From NCBI RefSeq assembly GCF_022484225.1, contig NZ_JAKVLT010000001.1:744001-808000 (forward strand): a DNA stretch of 64,000 nucleotides, given 5' to 3'. Source of the DNA: Pseudoramibacter sp. GTDB lineage: Bacteria > Bacillota > Clostridia > Eubacteriales > Eubacteriaceae. The translations under genes and the position numbers were made by a program. This document shows positions 35,768-44,146 of this stretch, piece by piece. The notes below the pieces were generated by a model, which was given only the letters and a program-made list of their open reading frames with translations, did not search any database and was not told the origin of the DNA. How positions within the stretch are numbered: position 1 is the first letter of the stretch; each line of letters opens with the position of its first letter.

Positions 35768-37078
35768 ATGGGATTCAGGTACCACAGATCCGTCACCATC
35801 TGCAAAGGGGTGCGGGTGAATTTTTCAAAATCCGGGCCGAGTCTGTCCATCGGCGGCCGGGGCCACACGGTGAACATCGGCAGCCGGGGCGCCAGGGAAA
35901 CTTTTTCGATTCCCGGGACGGGGCTGTCCTACAGCCGCCAGATCGGCGGCGGGAGCCGGGGCAGCCGGTCCGCGCCGCGGCGGACGGTGCAGGTGCCGAG
36001 CCATATCACGATGCACATGGACGACGCCAGCGGCGCCGTGCGGATTGCAGACGGCAGCGGCCGAACCATCACTGATCCCTCGGTCTTGAGAAAGATCCGC
36101 GCCACGGACGCGTACAAAGCACAAAAGGCGAAGCTTCAGGAACAGCGTCTGGAAAAAGCCGAAGCGGCGGTGGAGAGCAGCGAAGCGGAAAACCGCAAAT
36201 TTTTGGAAATCTATAAACTGTCGGCCAACGTCAAACCCCGGGCCGCCTTTGAAAAAGCACTCCAAAATATTAAACCGGCAGAAGATGTCCAGGCCGCATA
36301 CCCGACGCCGATGCCAAGTCAGGAAGAAATTAAAGCGGCCCTTGAGGCCGAAGCCAAAGCAAAAGTCAAAGCCTCGGTGTTTAAGACCGGAAAACTCCGG
36401 AAAGCCTATGTGGCCGAACACTTCGGGCCGGCCTACGCCGCGGCCGTCGAAAAATGGCGCGACGCAAAAGACGCCTTTGACGCCAAAGAGACGAAAAGGC
36501 ATCTCACAGCGGTCCTGAAGAATCAGCAGGTTTGCGAAGAACGCCGGGCTTTTTTAAAAAAGCTGACGGCGGGAGACGACGAAGCGGTGTGCGCCGCCTT
36601 TGATCATTGGATCGCGTCCTGCGAGCTGCCCGTCGAGATCCACATTCAGTACGACTGGCAGCGGGAAAACGGCCTCATGTGCCTCGACGTCGATCTGCCG
36701 GAAATTGAAGACCTGCCGGACACGAAGATGACCGCCACGTCGACGGGCAAATTAAAAGAAAAGAAGCGGACTCAGACCGAACTCCGGGAAACCTACGCGA
36801 CCCTCGTGTTCGGGCTCGCGGTGTTCATCGCGTCCCACACCTTTAATCTTTCGCCGGCGATTGAAAAGATTCTGATTTCCGGCTACACCCAGCGGCGCAA
36901 CCGGGCCGGCGAAATTCAGAACGATTATATTTATTCACTGAAGTTCCCGAGAGACCGCTTTGAAAAGACGCCGGTGTCCCACGTTGAACCCCGAAACTTC
37001 TGTCTGGATGCCGAAAGCCGGTGCATCTTGACGGTGACGTCGTTATTTAAATCGATTGAACCTTACGAAATCTATTAA
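35768..37078 (+). CDS. DUF4236 protein with long coiled-coil region
   Basis: A 436-residue protein. Residues 1-58 are the DUF4236 domain (MGFRYHRSVTICKGVRVNFSKSGPSLSIGGRGHTVNIGS, then PGTGLSYSRQI), a small beta domain often found at the start of bacterial proteins of unknown role. A Gly/Arg-rich linker, a charged coiled coil (about 115-165) and a larger C-terminal domain follow. That domain holds hydrophobic strands (TLVFGLAVFIASHTFNLSPAIEKILISGYTQR) and ends in a DYIYSLKFPRDRF segment. It closes the six-gene operon, 17 bp after the DUF1257 gene. Confidence 0.72.
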   Translation: MGFRYHRSVTICKGVRVNFSKSGPSLSIGGRGHTVNIGSRGARETFSIPGTGLSYSRQIGGGSRGSRSAPRRTVQVPSHITMHMDDASGAVRIADGSGRTITDPSVLRKIRATDAYKAQKAKLQEQRLEKAEAAVESSEAENRKFLEIYKLSANVKPRAAFEKALQNIKPAEDVQAAYPTPMPSQEEIKAALEAEAKAKVKASVFKTGKLRKAYVAEHFGPAYAAAVEKWRDAKDAFDAKETKRHLTAVLKNQQVCEERRAFLKKLTAGDDEAVCAAFDHWIASCELPVEIHIQYDWQRENGLMCLDVDLPEIEDLPDTKMTATSTGKLKEKKRTQTELRETYATLVFGLAVFIASHTFNLSPAIEKILISGYTQRRNRAGEIQNDYIYSLKFPRDRFEKTPVSHVEPRNFCLDAESRCILTVTSLFKSIEPYEIY

Positions 37079-37162
37079 ATTTTACAAGACGGCCTCTTAA
37101 ATATGAGGGGCTGTTCTTTTTTCTGTACGCTTATTTCAAATTGAAAGAAGAAAGGAGTCTGC

Positions 37163-38467
37163 ATGCGTAAGAATCAGCATCTTGGAAGACGGTTTGCCAG
37201 TTATCTTTTTGGCTTGTTTATCATGACCATCGGGATCGCGGTCTCGGTGAAGTCAGATCTCGGGGTTTCCCCAGTGAGTTCCATTCCGTACACGATGACC
37301 TGCGTTTGGGGCATCGAAATGGGACGGGCGACCATCATCTTTCACTGCTTTCTGGTGCTGTTTCAGATTGTCCTGCTGCGCCGGCATTTCAAGATCAAGA
37401 ACCTGCTGCAGATTGCCGTAGGGGTCGTCTTCGGGTATTTTACGACTTTCGGAAATTGGACGATGCATTTTCTGCCGGCTCCGTCGAATCTCGTGATCCG
37501 CCTCGTCATGGTGGGCATCAGCTCGGTGATCGTCGCCGTAGGGATTTTCTTTTACCTGCCGCCGGACATCATGCCTCTCGCCGGAGAAGGGGTCATGAAG
37601 GCCGTCTCTGATGTGACCGGCATCGAATTTTCAAAAGTTAAGATCGGCTTTGACGTCTCGATGGTGGTGATTTCTTTCGCCACATGCATGGTTCTGCTTC
37701 ATCAGTTGGGCAGCGTCGGCATCGGCACAGTGATCGCTGCTTTTCTGGTGGGCAACGTTTTAGGGGTGGTCAACCGGCATTTTGGCGCCAAACGGGACCG
37801 CTGGCTCTATCCGGAAAAAACGAAGACAGCCGCAAGTCCGAAAACAGAACCGCAGAAAAGCTGGGCGATCACCATCGCCCGGGAATACGGCAGCGGCGGC
37901 CGGACGATCGGGAAGCAAATCGCCGAAGATCTGGGCATCGCCTATTACGATTTAGAAATCATTCACGAAGCGGCCAAAAGAAGCGGGATGACCGAAAAAA
38001 TTTTAACGGACAACGATCAGATCATCGACAGACCCTTGGCTCACTCCCTGTATTTCTGGGCGGCGGGGACGACTCAGGAAGATGAGCTGCCCGTCATCGA
38101 ACGGATTTTTGACATCCAGGAAAAGATCATCCTCGAGCTCGCTGAAAAGGCGCCCTGCGTCATCGTCGGCCGCCTCGGCAATTTCATCTTGAAAGACAAG
38201 GTGCCGAGCTTCAATGTGTTTGTCAGCGCTTCACCGGGCGCCAAGATCAAAACCGTTGTGGAACGGGACAGTCTGGACGAAAAGGCGGCCCGGGCGAAAA
38301 TTGAAAAGGTCGAGCGGGAACGGGCGAATCACTGCCAGTATTTTACCCATCAGCATTGGAAAGACCTGTCCCATTACGATCTGGCCATCCGTTCTGACGA
38401 AATGGGCCTGGCAGAAACAGCAGGCATGATCGAAACCGCGGCGAAAGCCAAACTTCACCTCGCGTAA
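37163..38467 (+). CDS. fusion of a YczE-type membrane domain and a cytidylate kinase-like domain
   Basis: A 434-residue two-domain protein. Residues 1-210 form a YczE/YitT-like membrane domain with about five helices (SYLFGLFIMTIGIAVSVKSDLGVSPVSSIPYTM is its hallmark start). Residues 235-434 form a soluble cytidylate kinase-like P-loop domain (AITIAREYGSGGRTIGKQIAEDLGIAYYD, CVIVGRLGNFILKD). The nucleotide kinase-like part may sense or phosphorylate a nucleotide and gate the membrane part. Both domains are known separately and as fusions in some Firmicutes; function unknown. A weak GC hairpin (37091-37122) lies upstream. Confidence 0.8.
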   Translation: MRKNQHLGRRFASYLFGLFIMTIGIAVSVKSDLGVSPVSSIPYTMTCVWGIEMGRATIIFHCFLVLFQIVLLRRHFKIKNLLQIAVGVVFGYFTTFGNWTMHFLPAPSNLVIRLVMVGISSVIVAVGIFFYLPPDIMPLAGEGVMKAVSDVTGIEFSKVKIGFDVSMVVISFATCMVLLHQLGSVGIGTVIAAFLVGNVLGVVNRHFGAKRDRWLYPEKTKTAASPKTEPQKSWAITIAREYGSGGRTIGKQIAEDLGIAYYDLEIIHEAAKRSGMTEKILTDNDQIIDRPLAHSLYFWAAGTTQEDELPVIERIFDIQEKIILELAEKAPCVIVGRLGNFILKDKVPSFNVFVSASPGAKIKTVVERDSLDEKAARAKIEKVERERANHCQYFTHQHWKDLSHYDLAIRSDEMGLAETAGMIETAAKAKLHLA

Positions 38468-38584
38468 AAAATCAAAACTGTTGTCATAACCACGGAAATA
38501 TGCCGGCCCGGGGACTATAATCAAACCGTCCAGGAAAAAGAGAGAGATTTAAGCTCGATAATTTTATATAAGGAGACAGGACGG

Positions 38585-39970
38585 ATGAGGAAACAGGTTA
38601 AAAACAACGTGAGCTGGGTCGGCTACATGGATTGGGAACTGAAGCAGTTCCACGGCGACGAATATTCGGTGAAAAACGGGTCGAGTCAGAACGCTTATCT
38701 GATCGAAGAAGACAAGACCATTTTGATCGATACGGTGTGGATGCCCCATCGGGACGCCTTTATCAACAACCTCCGGAAAGAACTCGGCGGGGATCTGTCG
38801 AAAATCGACGCCATTGTCATGAATCACGGCGAACAGGATCACTCGGGCTCCCTGCCGGCGCTCATGAAGGAAATTCCGGGCACGCCGATTTACTGCACTG
38901 CGGCGGCGGTGAAGAGCATCGAAGGCCAGTACGGCAAGCGGGGCTGGGACTTCCACAAAGTCAAAACCGGCGACACCCTGTACGTCGGCAATGGCAAGCA
39001 GCTCATCTTCGTGGAAATGAAGATGCTCCACTGGCCGGATTCCATGGCGACCTATCTGACAGAAGACAACATCCTGTTCTCCATGGACGCCTTCGGCCAG
39101 CATTTCGCCGTCGAAGAAATGTTCAACGACAAGGCGAACCAGGCCATCTTGTATAAAGAAGCGATGAAATACTTCGCCAATATCTTAAATCCCTTCGCGC
39201 CTTTCGTCACCCGCAAGCTTGCCGAAATCGCGAAGCTGAACCTGCCCATCGACATGATCGCGCCGGCTCACGGCGTCATCTGGCGGGATCATCCGGAACA
39301 GATCGTTAAGAAGTACGCCGAATGGGCGGACGCCTATCAGGAAAACCAGATCACTGTCGCCTATGACACCATGTGGAACGGGACCAAGACCCTGGCTCAC
39401 GCGGTGGCCGACGAAATCCACAGACAGAGCCAGGACACCGTGGTCAAAGTCTACAACATCGCCGAAACCGACAAAAACGAACTCATGACCGAAGTGTTCA
39501 AGTCCAAGGCCATCGCCGTGGGTTCCCCGACCTGCGTGAACGAAGTGCTCACCAGCGTCAGCGCCTTTCTCGCCTTCGCGAAAACTCTGAAGTTTAAAAA
39601 CAAAAAGGCCGCGGCTTTCGGGTGCTACGGCTGGAGCGGCGAATCGGTGAAACTCTTGAAAGAACGCCTTGCCGCCGACGGCTTTGACGTCGTCGACGCG
39701 AGTGTCCGCTCCCTGTGGAATCCGGAAGACGGCGACTTCGCAGCCATTCCGGAAATGGTACAGGAACTCCTCGCCGGAGAAGAAGCGGCAGAACAGCCGG
39801 CCAAAGCCGAAAGCAAAGTCTACGTCTGCAACGTGTGCGGCTGGACCTACGACGAAGCCAAAGGCGATCCGGAACACGGCATCGCTCCGGGCACCAAATG
39901 GGAAGATCTTCCCGACGATTTCAAATGCCCGGTGTGCGGTGCGCCGAAATCGGATTTTTCGGTGCAGTAA
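38585..39970 (+). CDS. flavodiiron protein with C-terminal rubredoxin (oxygen/NO reductase)
   Basis: A 461-residue protein that reduces O2 to water or NO to N2O, protecting anaerobic enzymes. Domains: a metallo-beta-lactamase-like diiron domain (NHGEQDHSG with the HxExDH ligands, [25 protein letters not shown]), a flavodoxin domain ([52 protein letters not shown]) and a rubredoxin tail ([25 protein letters not shown]). The fused rubredoxin is the usual electron entry. The ATG follows AAGGAGACAGGACGG. An unrelated island begins just downstream. Confidence 0.93.
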   Translation: MRKQVKNNVSWVGYMDWELKQFHGDEYSVKNGSSQNAYLIEEDKTILIDTVWMPHRDAFINNLRKELGGDLSKIDAIVMNHGEQDHSGSLPALMKEIPGTPIYCTAAAVKSIEGQYGKRGWDFHKVKTGDTLYVGNGKQLIFVEMKMLHWPDSMATYLTEDNILFSMDAFGQHFAVEEMFNDKANQAILYKEAMKYFANILNPFAPFVTRKLAEIAKLNLPIDMIAPAHGVIWRDHPEQIVKKYAEWADAYQENQITVAYDTMWNGTKTLAHAVADEIHRQSQDTVVKVYNIAETDKNELMTEVFKSKAIAVGSPTCVNEVLTSVSAFLAFAKTLKFKNKKAAAFGCYGWSGESVKLLKERLAADGFDVVDASVRSLWNPEDGDFAAIPEMVQELLAGEEAAEQPAKAESKVYVCNVCGWTYDEAKGDPEHGIAPGTKWEDLPDDFKCPVCGAPKSDFSVQ

Positions 39971-40001
39971 AAAATCATATAATCTCAAACAATTAAAGCA
40001 A

Positions 40002-40042
40002 CACCCCTGCGTCATATGGCGCGGGGGTCGTAAGAAAGTAAT
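40002..40042 (+). repeat. left copy of inverted end sequence; also acts as hairpin terminator
   Basis: ACACCCCTGCGTCATATGGCGCGGGGGT plus CGTAAGAAAGTAAT. Read on the complementary strand it aligns with 44089-44130: ATTACTTTCTTA is identical over 12 bp, then the GC hairpin follows, then GGGGTGTT. The internal ACCCCTGCG/GCGCGGGGGT stem may terminate the flavodiiron gene. Confidence 0.75.
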
Positions 40043-40074
40043 ATCACATTTTTGTAGGAACGGCATGGCTTTGG

Positions 40075-40454
40075 TCATGCCGTTTCCTCTTTCATCAGTT
40101 CATTCAGTGGGATAAAGCCCACAAGGTCATAGGAAATGCGGATGTTCTGCCGCCGTTTGCCGCTGCTCTTGTCAGGGGCTTCAATGTAGATCGCCTTGAC
40201 AAGCTCCCGCAGAGCATAAGGGGTAAGCTCGTCTAAATCCTCATATTTGTGTACCCGTTGGATAAACTGTTCCAAATTCTCAATCTGTCGTTCCTGTACT
40301 TCGATTTCCTGCTGTAAGCTCTGGATTTCCACTTTGAGCTGCGTCTACTCGTCCTCGTAAGTCCTGCTCATCATGGAAAACCGTTCATCCGTAATACGCC
40401 CAGCCACGTTGTCCTCATAGATGCGGATAAACAGACGGTCAAGTTCCGTCAATT
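40075..40454 (-). pseudogene. C-terminal remnant of a large serine recombinase (DUF4368 type)
   Basis: The minus-strand frame reads LTELDRLFIRIYEDNVAGRITDERF, then MMSRTYEDE, an in-frame TAG at 40345-40347, and then TQLKVEIQSLQQEIEVQERQIENLEQF and ELVKAIYIEAPDKSSGKRRQNIRISYDLVGFI. That is the coiled-coil and C-terminal tail of Tn-type large serine recombinases. The catalytic and zinc-ribbon domains are absent upstream, where a stop ends the frame. So it is a truncated, stop-bearing relic that shows how the island may once have moved. Confidence 0.85.
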
Positions 40455-40474
40455 ACAGCATATCCTGTTGAGAT

Positions 40475-41605
40475 TCACTGTGTATTCTCCGGCAGTATTG
40501 CTGCTTTCAAACGGAACATGATGTACTCTACGGCATGTGCTTTCGGAAACAGATACTCTATTCTTTTACAACGATCCAACACCCATTTGTCACGGGAATG
40601 CTTCATTTCTTCCGTGATAACAGGCAAGTCCAATCCTTTGCGAACGTAATTCATTCCTCGCCATGCGTCCTTGTCCAAGAAACCATGTACTATGAGATAG
40701 TGGAATATATCATCACGAAAAGCAATCAGTTCCGACGGAGCATAATCGAGGTAGCGATTCATAAAAACTGCCTCATCGTCCCATGCCCCGGTTGCGTAAA
40801 TAATTCCTGAAAATGAAATCAAGTCAGCAAAAGTGTTCGTGCCAAGAATACTCTGCTCATTATAACCATCATAGTAATCCAAAAGCGTTTGCCATGCGCT
40901 CAACGATATATTGACGCACGATGCATCCACTGTTTTGCTATGAAAAGTTTTATGAATAGACGAGCACTCCAAGCGAAACACAAAGCTGATATTAGAAAGG
41001 GATGCACTGAGTTTTTCAGAATTCATTTTCAGTGAAACGGAAACATCTGATTCTTTTTTTCGCAGCCAGTGATTTTTCAATATAACAAGAAAATCATCGC
41101 GCAAATTTTTCGGCAAGACAATATCAAATTCTGGAACATGCTCTCCATATCCCCATAGAGTCTGCCACGGAACATTGTGCCCATCCGGAATAAGAGTGGC
41201 TTTGTCCTGTTCGCAGGTTTTCTTTTTCGACAAATCAAAACCGTCAAGATAGTCTGTTTCCCACTGAACAGAATGACACACAGGACAATGGTAATGGGGT
41301 GGAAGTGGATTGCCAAAGGTGATTCCCAAAAGATATAGGATAAAGCTGGAGCCGGCACATCCGCGCATCCAATATGGATGATTGTTCTTTTTGAGCCAGA
41401 CTGCCAGCTCATATAAGGCGGCAACATCAAGCACCGTATCGCTGCGCTCCATAGCCGCCCATTCGTCGATGATCCGCTTCTTAATCAGTTCATCAGGCTT
41501 GTCACCATATTTTTGATAGAGGGCGTTTTCAATAATCTGCCGGAGCTTACACTCGACTTCGAAAGCAGATAAGCCGCTAAACATATATTCAAAATCCATC
41601 AGCAT
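40475..41605 (-). CDS. PolC-like protein missing much of the polymerase catalytic core
   Basis: A 376-residue protein that lines up with separate stretches of Gram-positive DNA polymerase III PolC. Residues 15-75 match the helical lead-in; residues 78-110 are the unmistakable MRGCAGSSFILYLLGITFGNPLPPHYHCPVC; then GFDLSKKKTCEQD, DGHNVPWQTLWGYGEHVPEFDIVL. After a gap, residues 258-370 match the fingers region (TFADLISFSGIIYATGAW, CRDDIFHYLIVHGF, MNYVRKGLDLPV, KRIEYLFPKAHAVEY). The palm motif PDxD reads PEFD, and the third catalytic-Asp segment is missing. It therefore probably binds DNA or a partner without polymerising. It is coupled to the gene upstream. Confidence 0.75.
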   Translation of the reverse strand: MLMDFEYMFSGLSAFEVECKLRQIIENALYQKYGDKPDELIKKRIIDEWAAMERSDTVLDVAALYELAVWLKKNNHPYWMRGCAGSSFILYLLGITFGNPLPPHYHCPVCHSVQWETDYLDGFDLSKKKTCEQDKATLIPDGHNVPWQTLWGYGEHVPEFDIVLPKNLRDDFLVILKNHWLRKKESDVSVSLKMNSEKLSASLSNISFVFRLECSSIHKTFHSKTVDASCVNISLSAWQTLLDYYDGYNEQSILGTNTFADLISFSGIIYATGAWDDEAVFMNRYLDYAPSELIAFRDDIFHYLIVHGFLDKDAWRGMNYVRKGLDLPVITEEMKHSRDKWVLDRCKRIEYLFPKAHAVEYIMFRLKAAILPENTQ

Positions 41606-41606
41606 A

Positions 41607-42317
41607 TCAACCCCTTCCCGTTGCGGTTTTCAAAAACAGTTCCCTTATATAAAGCATATCTCGGTACAGCGGAATAAATAGTTTTTCATGCCCTCTGAAA
41701 CCGTCAAGATTTGTGACCTGCGGATGGCAAAAGCTGATAACCGGCACTTGCTTTTCGTTGATCTCAGTGAAGTAATACCACCAATCCCGGTCAAAAGTCT
41801 TGGATCGAAAAGATTCCCATTTCGTTGAAATCGGTAACACATACTCTTTGAGCAAAGTCGCATTTCCAGTAATTCCAGATGCGGTTAGTCCGCAGCAAAT
41901 GATAATACCCGGATTGCACAAGCAGATTTCTTCGTAAATCATTTCATGCTGTGCTTGCACCGCTTTCAGAAGCTCATTTCCGGCGGTACGGCTAACACCG
42001 CCCTCTTTCTTCAAGTTCATAACAGCAATGCGTTTTAGCTGCTCCACCCGTTTTGCTGTGGACATATCCTGCGGATATTCCTCGTCACCATCCAACAGAG
42101 CTTTTGTCCACCTGCCGATGTTGTTCCAAGTTTTCCACCCACTTCCGTCATTACGCAGGTCGGCGCACAAATCCCGCTCGGATTGGCAGTTCATATCTCG
42201 AAGAACAAATAGAATATGCGGGCTATCGTAGTGTTCAGAATCAACAATTCCATCCCGAATAAACGCATTAAAGTCATACTTGCTTTTCCATTTTATAAAC
42301 AGCGCATCAAAATTCAT
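41607..42317 (-). CDS. possible uracil-DNA-glycosylase-fold protein, coupled to the PolC-like gene
   Basis: A 236-residue protein. The order of motifs resembles the UDG superfamily: ILFVLRDMNCQS near residue 35 (place of the GEAPG/GMNP motif), RIAVMNLKKEGG near 95, PGIIICCGLTASGI near 137 and ISFCHPQVTN near 195 (place of HPS). The similarity is by pattern only and the first motif lacks glycines, so activity is doubtful. The PolC-like gene starts 2 bp after its stop. Together they suggest a DNA-metabolism or defence pair. The alternative is an unrelated family. Confidence 0.5.
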   Translation of the reverse strand: MNFDALFIKWKSKYDFNAFIRDGIVDSEHYDSPHILFVLRDMNCQSERDLCADLRNDGSGWKTWNNIGRWTKALLDGDEEYPQDMSTAKRVEQLKRIAVMNLKKEGGVSRTAGNELLKAVQAQHEMIYEEICLCNPGIIICCGLTASGITGNATLLKEYVLPISTKWESFRSKTFDRDWWYYFTEINEKQVPVISFCHPQVTNLDGFRGHEKLFIPLYRDMLYIRELFLKTATGRG

Positions 42318-42372
42318 TCAGAAATCCCTCCTTTCCCATATAAACGGCTGCGTTCACATTTTGACTCCTGTA

Positions 42373-43011
42373 CTATTCATCTTTTAGATGATCTCCGAAC
42401 AAAACGGAAATACCAAATTGAAGCCGCCACCCTCTTTTGTAAGTATCATACTCAATCCATTCGCCTGCTGCCTGTAAGGCGGAAATATACCGTTGAATCG
42501 TCCTCGTCGGCATCTCCAACTTATCAACAAGCTCCTGTGTCTTGATACCGGGATGAGAACGAATCAGGGATAAAATCATCAAGCAGTCCGCCATTTTCTT
42601 GCTGAAATCTTTCGCTTTTTTAGATTTGCTGTGTGCCGATAAAAGGTGATATTGCAGATTAGTGGCAAGTTCTTCAAAATTTTCATAACACTTGAACTTT
42701 GCCCGCAAATGCCTTGGGGGCTTGGGAGAACCAAGCCAGAATACGGTTTCATCGGTACAGCCTCCGATCTCCGTGTAATAATCAATAATCATTTCTTTGC
42801 TGTCTGAATCCAAGGCAGCTGCATTGATAATGAGCGCCGCCGCAGAAATGGCAATCAGATCGGTTGGAGCATCGGTGTCAAGCAGTTCGTACCCCTTTGC
42901 TGGCAAAGCGTTTTTGACCAATTCATTCTGTTCTTTGCTGAGTCCGAATGTTGTCACTCTGCCATCCGGGATAGTGATATACTCCCCGTTCGGGGCAAGA
43001 AATGTTTTCAT
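42373..43011 (-). CDS. HTH-domain protein, probable regulator of the island operon
   Basis: A 212-residue protein. The C-terminal 75 residues hold a winged-helix/HTH_11-like domain: MADCLMILSLIRSHPGIKTQELVDKLEMPTRTIQRYISALQAAGEWI, the DeoR/YafY-like two-helix signature. The N-terminal 130 residues (LLDTDAPTDLIAISAAALIINAAAL, then GGCTDETVFWLGSPKPP) are not recognised. AGGAGG lies 6 bp before ATG. It is leftward, 55 bp upstream of the UDG-like gene, so it may control that unit. Confidence 0.7.
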   Translation of the reverse strand: MKTFLAPNGEYITIPDGRVTTFGLSKEQNELVKNALPAKGYELLDTDAPTDLIAISAAALIINAAALDSDSKEMIIDYYTEIGGCTDETVFWLGSPKPPRHLRAKFKCYENFEELATNLQYHLLSAHSKSKKAKDFSKKMADCLMILSLIRSHPGIKTQELVDKLEMPTRTIQRYISALQAAGEWIEYDTYKRGWRLQFGISVLFGDHLKDE

Positions 43012-43087
43012 ATACCGTCCTCCTGCCGTGTGAATAAACAGATTATATCATATCATCACGACAACAGTGTGGCACGTTGAAAACTTT

Positions 43088-43825
43088 CTCAAAATTTTAG
43101 TCCATTCTTTTTCGCCCACTCACTCGCTGCCTGTTTCCGCTCCTCGCTGTACGGCGCAGTTAGCCGGAAGCTCAGTCTGCCTTTTTCAATCTCAAAGGTC
43201 AGTCCGCCTTGTTCATCATCGTCAATCTGCCGGCAGCACTCCGGGTACTTCGCCGCAAATGCCGATTTTCCCAGATAGCATCAATCACAGGCTGCCAGTT
43301 CTGTTCTGAAACAACCATATCGGTAACATTGCCGATCAAATTACTGAACTGCTGATATGTCAGCCACGGTACTTCCACACCCTGTGGGATGTTGTAAAGG
43401 TTTTGGAAGCCAAGCCCGTTCTGCTCAAACTTCATTCGGATGTAAGAAATAATGCTGTACGGCAATCTCCACAGGGGGAAATATCCTGCATACTGCGTCC
43501 AGTTGCCGGGAATGTCACGATAATTGCCCTTGCGGTCTTTTACTTGGAAAAACTGCCATGCGCTCCATGCGTAGCAGTCCCACACAAGCAACTTGAACAT
43601 ATCGTCACATACGATGTGGTCGTACTTGTCCGTCCTCAAAACTTCATAGGGGCAACGGGGCAGTTCATAGGCAGGCTTCCACTTTTCCGCAAGTTCCCTC
43701 GGTAGGCTATAAAACAGGGTCAGCCATGACTTGTCGCTGTCCTGCGGTACCTCGATGACCTCACCGGGCAGCACTACAATGAAACCTTTCGGGCTTTTCC
43801 GATTCTCTATAAGCGTCACCTCCAA
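43088..43825 (-). pseudogene. hypothetical island gene with a frameshift near its 3' end
   Basis: The first 195 residues (GFIVVLPGEVIEVPQDSDKSWLTLFYSLP, then CPYEVLRTDKYDHIVCDDMFKLLVWDCYAWSAWQF) read well. Then the frame runs into a short nonsense tail ending at 43199. Shifting frame near 43270 gives a sensible continuation (SAFAAKYPECCRQIDDDEQGGLTFEIEKGRLSFRL, then QAASEWAKKNGLKF) to a stop at 43088. So the intact protein would be about 245 residues. The family is not recognised. The start is a TTG or GTG around a GGAGGT and remains uncertain. Confidence 0.65.
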
Positions 43826-43997
43826 TCGTTTTGAAATAACCCTCTATTATATATGGCATGAGAAAGGCTGAATTGTTCCGATGTTTCCAAATTTTTTTGA
43901 GATTTTTTGAAAAAATCTCGGAATGGAAAGGATGGGAATGATATGAATTAATTATACTCGAAAAGTGTGAATAAATTTATTGCTTCCACGCACAGGC

Positions 43998-44040
43998 AAA
44001 AAAATAACGGGTACTCGGCTTTCACCGAATACCCGTTATT
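43998..44040 (-). terminator. strong hairpin terminator read leftward
   Basis: AATAACGGGTACTCGG (44003-44018) pairs with CCGAATACCCGTTATT (44025-44040), 15 of 16 positions, with a 6-nt loop. The minus strand then reads TTTTTTT. It lies in the 320-bp gap between the cupin gene and the frameshifted island gene. Apart from this hairpin and the right repeat, the gap holds nothing I can support. Confidence 0.82.
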
Positions 44041-44088
44041 TCGTTTACCAACCCCTGTCTGACAGATGCCATAATCGTAATTTCTGGA

Positions 44089-44130
44089 ATTACTTTCTTA
44101 TGAGCACCCGTGTATATGGCGCGGGGGTGT
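44089..44130 (-). repeat. right copy of the inverted end sequence of the island
   Basis: ATTACTTTCTTATGAGCACCCGTGTATATGGCGCGGGGGTGT. Twelve identical bases at the inner end and the hairpin-forming outer part match the complement of 40002-40042 with a few changes and small gaps. Because the hairpin is near-symmetric, ATATGGCGCGGGGGT also appears as a direct repeat at both ends. Confidence 0.72.
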
Positions 44131-44146
44131 TTGTTTGCGGCCTGGT

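Larger units (their letters stand above)
40002..44130. mobile_element. 4.1-kb low-GC island bounded by inverted repeats
   Basis: The segment interrupts the surrounding GC-rich gene order with clearly lower-GC DNA. Its ends carry inverted copies of a roughly 42-bp sequence, and it contains a broken serine recombinase at the left end. Cargo, all leftward: an HTH protein, a possible UDG-fold protein, a PolC-like protein and a frameshifted hypothetical gene. The limits are set by the repeats and could be a few bases off. Mobility now is unlikely because the recombinase is a remnant. Confidence 0.6.

Noticed and set aside
40059-40084. Hairpin AACGGCATG/CATGCCGTT at the end of the recombinase remnant, considered as a terminator
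   Set aside because: It lacks a T run on either strand; it is more likely the normal tail sequence of the recombinase gene.
40475-41605. Annotation as a working DNA polymerase
   Set aside because: The exonuclease, PHP and OB parts and the third catalytic-Asp segment are absent and the first palm Asp is Glu, so polymerase activity is improbable.
40014-44128. 15-bp direct repeat ATATGGCGCGGGGGT at both island ends, first read as a target-site or attachment-site duplication
   Set aside because: It is part of a near-symmetric hairpin, and the longer match between the ends is in inverted orientation. The apparent direct repeat is better explained by that symmetry.
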